9,874 nt of DNA, from the NCBI GenBank assembly GCA_900771065.1, contig CAAGMP010000042.1, positions 1 to 9,874 on the forward strand. The letters run 5' to 3'. Positions 7,759-9,874 of this stretch are shown piece after piece (the stretch's first letter is position 1; the number at the start of each line of letters is the position of its first letter). The translations under genes were made by a program, and so were the position numbers. The stretch is from an uncultured Acinetobacter sp. GTDB lineage: Bacteria; Pseudomonadota; Gammaproteobacteria; Pseudomonadales; Moraxellaceae. Below the pieces are notes generated by a model. The model did no database searches. It was not told the DNA's origin and was given only the letters and a program-made list of their open reading frames with translations.

Positions 7759-8172
7759 ATGCAAGTATTTTATTCTAAAAAAGATTGGTGGGTCGTGGCA
7801 TTTGTCATTTGTATGTCTGGTTTATTAATTCAACTATTATTAACCATGCATTCGCGTGGCACAGATCAAATGTATCCTGTTCACACAGCGATTTATAGTT
7901 TGGTGGTATTGTTGTTGTGGTGGCCTATTTTTAACACACGTTATAAAATAGACGATGACTATTTAACTGTAAAATGTTTATTCTTATCTTGGAAAATTAA
8001 AAAACAAGATATTGAAAAAATTTCGCTTACATCCAATTCGATTGCATCGCCTGCTTTATCTTTAGACCGTTTAAAAATTGAATATACAGTGAATAATCAG
8101 CGCAAATTTTTATTGGTTTCACCACGAAATCAAGCTAAATTTTGCGCTGCATTAAATCAAGAATTAGGCTGA
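7759..8172 (+). CDS. Small membrane protein with bacterial PH-like domain (bPH/DUF1200 type)
   Basis: This 137-residue protein has two predicted membrane helices (about residues 11-30 and 42-58) joined by a short polar loop, then a soluble C-terminal domain (about 60-135). That domain reads TRYKIDDDYLTVKC, then WKIKKQDIEKI, then SPALSLDRLKIEY, then LLVSPRNQAKF. This is the pattern of the bacterial pleckstrin-homology-like family formerly called DUF1200, from recognition of the SPALSLDRL and SP-N/K motifs. The function of the family is not established, and I assign none. Both tails are probably cytoplasmic, with the PH-like domain at the membrane surface; this is inferred. The start ATG has no good ribosome site, only a weak GTGAT 9-14 bases upstream, so translation may be low. 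The gene stands alone after the gltBD terminator, and its last 16 bases overlap the end of the opposing ATPase gene. No terminator lies between them. Confidence 0.8.
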   Translation: MQVFYSKKDWWVVAFVICMSGLLIQLLLTMHSRGTDQMYPVHTAIYSLVVLLLWWPIFNTRYKIDDDYLTVKCLFLSWKIKKQDIEKISLTSNSIASPALSLDRLKIEYTVNNQRKFLLVSPRNQAKFCAALNQELG

Positions 8173-9194
8173 ATTTGAAATTTTTGTTGCTGATAATCTA
8201 AAGTTAAATGATTCTGATCAGGATGATTCAGAAAATAAATCGCCAAAATTGGTTCAAGTTCAGTACGAATTTTGCGTGCAAGGTGCCGCGCACCATAACG
8301 AATATCATGATTTTGATAAAAATAAGCCTGTGCCGCAGAGGTTAAACTCACTTGACGTTTTTGAATTTTGAGACGTTGATTGAGTTTGTCTAATTCAATT
8401 TGGACTAACTGTGGCAAAATATTTTCTTCTACTGCTTTATAATGCAAAATTCGGTCAATTCGATTCAAAAATTCTGGATCAAATTTGCGTTGCATGACTT
8501 TTTCAATGATTTTTTTCACAGGTAAACGTTGTAAACACATGCTTTGTATTTTTTCAGGCAAATAATGCAGTTTATCTAAATATTGTTGAGCTGCTTGCGC
8601 CCCAATATTACTGGTCATAAAAATCATACAATTACGAAAATCAATGGTCTTTGTACCTGCAGTTAAAGTTAATTTTCCTGTATCTAAAACATTCATTAAA
8701 CCACGAATAACTTCAGGCGATGCTTTTTCTAATTCATCAAATAACATAATGCCCGGGCGAGTATGACTGCCTGCAATTGCAGTTTCATTAAATAAACTGT
8801 GTCCTTCTTTAGAGCCAACATAACCCGGAGGTGCACCTGTTAGTGCAGCCGCATAATGTTCTTGTGCCAAGGTATTCATATCAATACGGCAAAAAGCATC
8901 GCTGTGACCATAAATTGCCTCTGCGATTAAACGTACAGTTTCCGTTTTACCGACACCTGTTGGACCTAACATTAATGTAACGGATAATGGACGATCAGGA
9001 TTAGAAAAATCAGCTTTGACCACATTTAACATTTTTTCGATTTCATCTAAAGCGTCACTTTGTCCAATAATGCGTTGGCGTAAGTGTTGCATGACCAAAT
9101 TAGGTTCAAAATGAAATCGAGGTTGACTCAATAAACGATCTTTTTCTGATACGGTCGGTTTGATGGTAGGCAAAGTCTGATTGGAGGCAGTCAT
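8157..9194 (-). CDS. Single-ring AAA+ ATPase resembling the D2 ring of ClpB
   Basis: The 345-residue protein has one AAA+ module and a C-terminal small domain of ClpA/ClpB D2 type. Visible motifs are Walker A GPTGVGKT (77-84), pore loop GAPPGYVG with Tyr125, Walker B IMLFDE (149-154), sensor 1 TSN (194-196), arginine finger Arg245 in EFLNRID, and sensor 2 Arg303 in RYGARHL. All catalytic residues are present, so ATP-driven threading of protein through a hexameric ring is a fair inference. It lacks the N-domain, first ring and coiled-coil middle domain of the ~860-residue ClpB. It also has no IGL/IGF tripeptide between sensor 1 and the arginine finger, so ClpP docking is unlikely. About 30 residues precede the AAA+ part. 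The ATG at 9194 has a weak GGA eight bases upstream. It diverges from uvrC across 119 bases. Substrate and partner are unknown. It is intact, not a clpB remnant. Confidence 0.88.
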   Translation of the reverse strand: MTASNQTLPTIKPTVSEKDRLLSQPRFHFEPNLVMQHLRQRIIGQSDALDEIEKMLNVVKADFSNPDRPLSVTLMLGPTGVGKTETVRLIAEAIYGHSDAFCRIDMNTLAQEHYAAALTGAPPGYVGSKEGHSLFNETAIAGSHTRPGIMLFDELEKASPEVIRGLMNVLDTGKLTLTAGTKTIDFRNCMIFMTSNIGAQAAQQYLDKLHYLPEKIQSMCLQRLPVKKIIEKVMQRKFDPEFLNRIDRILHYKAVEENILPQLVQIELDKLNQRLKIQKRQVSLTSAAQAYFYQNHDIRYGARHLARKIRTELEPILAIYFLNHPDQNHLTLDYQQQKFQIQPNS

Positions 9195-9223
9195 GAAATA
9201 AATCCGCGAATAAATCTTATTTC

Positions 9224-9232
9224 AGCATAACA
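9224..9232 (-). promoter_or_regulatory. Possible extended -10 promoter for the ClpB-like ATPase gene
   Basis: On the minus strand TGTTATGCT fits an extended -10 element (TGn followed by TATGCT, four of six matches to TATAAT). No good -35 box is seen at 16-18 bases. Transcription would start near 9217, leaving a leader of about 22 bases before the ATG at 9194. Confidence 0.35.
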
Positions 9233-9304
9233 AAAAAGTGGCAAAATCACTTGAAAAACAGTGCAAAATTAATAGAAGATCAAGATCATTTAAGCCTGAA
9301 AAAT

Positions 9305-9310
9305 AGGTGA
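9305..9310 (+). promoter_or_regulatory. Ribosome binding site supporting the GTG start of uvrC
   Basis: AGGTGA, with AGG six bases before the GTG at 9314, marks the start. An in-frame TGA at 9308-9310 rules out any longer form, and the nearby ATG at 9324 and GTG at 9307 are out of frame. Confidence 0.8.
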
Positions 9311-9313
9311 ATT

Positions 9314-9874
9314 GTGAACGAAAATGCGCGCCCACACCTTGAAAAACTATTATCAAATTTAACCACATTGCCTGGTATTTACCGTATGTTAGGTAGAAAT
9401 GGTGAATTGTTGTATGTTGGTAAAGCTAAAAATTTGAAAAATCGGGTTTCAAGTTATTTTGCGAAGCATATCGATCATCCTAAAACCCAAGCTTTGGTCG
9501 CACGAATTTATGATATAGAAACGTTGGTGGTGCGTTCTGAAACTGAAGCTTTATTATTAGAACAAAATTTAATTAAGCAACATAAACCACCTTACAATAT
9601 TATGTTGCGTGATGATAAATCGTATATTTACATTTTTGTTTCAGCTGACCGACCTTATCCACGTATTGCAAGTGGTCGTGGTAAAGCCAAACATCAAATT
9701 GGCAAGTTTTTTGGACCATATCCAAACAGTCATCAAGCCAAAGAAACTTTGTTGATTTTACAAAAATTATTTCATGTGCGTCAGTGTGAAAATAGTTATT
9801 TTTCCCAACGTCAAAGACCATGTTTGCAGTATCAAATTAAACGTTGTTCTGCACCTTGTATGGGTTTGATTTCA
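9314..9874 (+). CDS. uvrC: Excinuclease ABC subunit C, N-terminal part (3' end outside window)
   Basis: UvrC makes the two incisions of nucleotide excision repair after UvrA and UvrB find the damage. The first 187 of roughly 600 residues are present. The GIY-YIG nuclease domain, responsible for the 3' incision, shows GIY at 21-23 and YVG at 34-36. Tyr34, Lys37, Arg44 and Glu83 align with Tyr29, Lys32, Arg39 and Glu76 of Thermotoga maritima UvrC. The following PYNIMLRDDKSY and GKFFGPYPN blocks are standard. Cys158, 170, 178 and 182 have the same spacing (x11, x7, x3) as the four cysteines reported to hold an iron-sulfur cluster in E. coli UvrC. Initiation is at GTG, which may keep expression modest. 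The gene diverges from the ClpB-like ATPase gene and I see no firm promoter in the 119-base gap. The UvrB-binding and RNase-H-like domains lie beyond the window. Confidence 0.97.
   Translation, partial: MNENARPHLEKLLSNLTTLPGIYRMLGRNGELLYVGKAKNLKNRVSSYFAKHIDHPKTQALVARIYDIETLVVRSETEALLLEQNLIKQHKPPYNIMLRDDKSYIYIFVSADRPYPRIASGRGKAKHQIGKFFGPYPNSHQAKETLLILQKLFHVRQCENSYFSQRQRPCLQYQIKRCSAPCMGLIS

Noticed and set aside
9236..9252. Inverted repeat AAGTG/CACTT followed on the minus strand by T residues, resembling a terminator
   Set aside because: The stem is only 5 bp with a 7-base loop, and it lies upstream of the minus-strand gene where no other minus-strand transcript is expected to end.
9251..9279. 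Possible uvrC promoter with TTGAAA at 9251-9256
   Set aside because: No acceptable -10 box occurs at 16-18 bases; the nearest candidates (ATAGAA, TAGAAG) are weak or wrongly spaced.

Overview
The window is an ordinary chromosomal housekeeping segment from an AT-rich gammaproteobacterium. The protein sequences, the low-GC codon use (A/T-ending codons throughout) and the gene order aroB – SPOR protein – gltB – gltD – small membrane protein – ClpB-like ATPase – uvrC suggest a member of the Moraxellaceae, most likely Acinetobacter. This assignment is from recognition, not from a database search. There are no transposons, phage genes, CRISPR arrays, tRNAs or rRNAs.

Layout. Positions 1-476 hold the 3' part of aroB (3-dehydroquinate synthase, shikimate pathway). 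A bitopic membrane protein with a SPOR domain (489-1271) follows 12 bases later, a counterpart of the aroB-damX linkage of enteric bacteria. A 391-base gap (1272-1662) carries the best regulatory signal of the window: an NtrC-type site (1364-1380) and a sigma-54 promoter (1454-1470) at the classical enhancer spacing. Together they point to nitrogen-controlled transcription of gltB (1663-6144) and gltD (6196-7617), the large and small subunits of NADPH-dependent glutamate synthase. A perfect 8-bp hairpin sits between gltB and gltD, and a clear intrinsic terminator (7635-7660) closes the operon.

The right third has three transcription units. A 137-residue protein with two membrane helices and a bacterial PH-like domain (7759-8172, +) converges with, and overlaps by 16 bases, a minus-strand gene for a 345-residue single-ring ATPase (8157-9194). 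That ATPase looks like the second AAA+ ring of ClpB without the N-domain, the first ring or the ClpP-binding loop. It is divergent from uvrC, whose first 187 codons (GTG start at 9314) run off the right edge.

How the genes work together: gltB and gltD form one enzyme that turns glutamine plus 2-oxoglutarate into two glutamates, and their promoter architecture fits that role in nitrogen assimilation. The other genes are neighbours without an evident shared pathway. The points most worth following are the NtrC/sigma-54 control of gltBD, the minimal ClpB-D2-like ATPase, and the intercistronic hairpin. I see no evidence for a wholly new multigene system.
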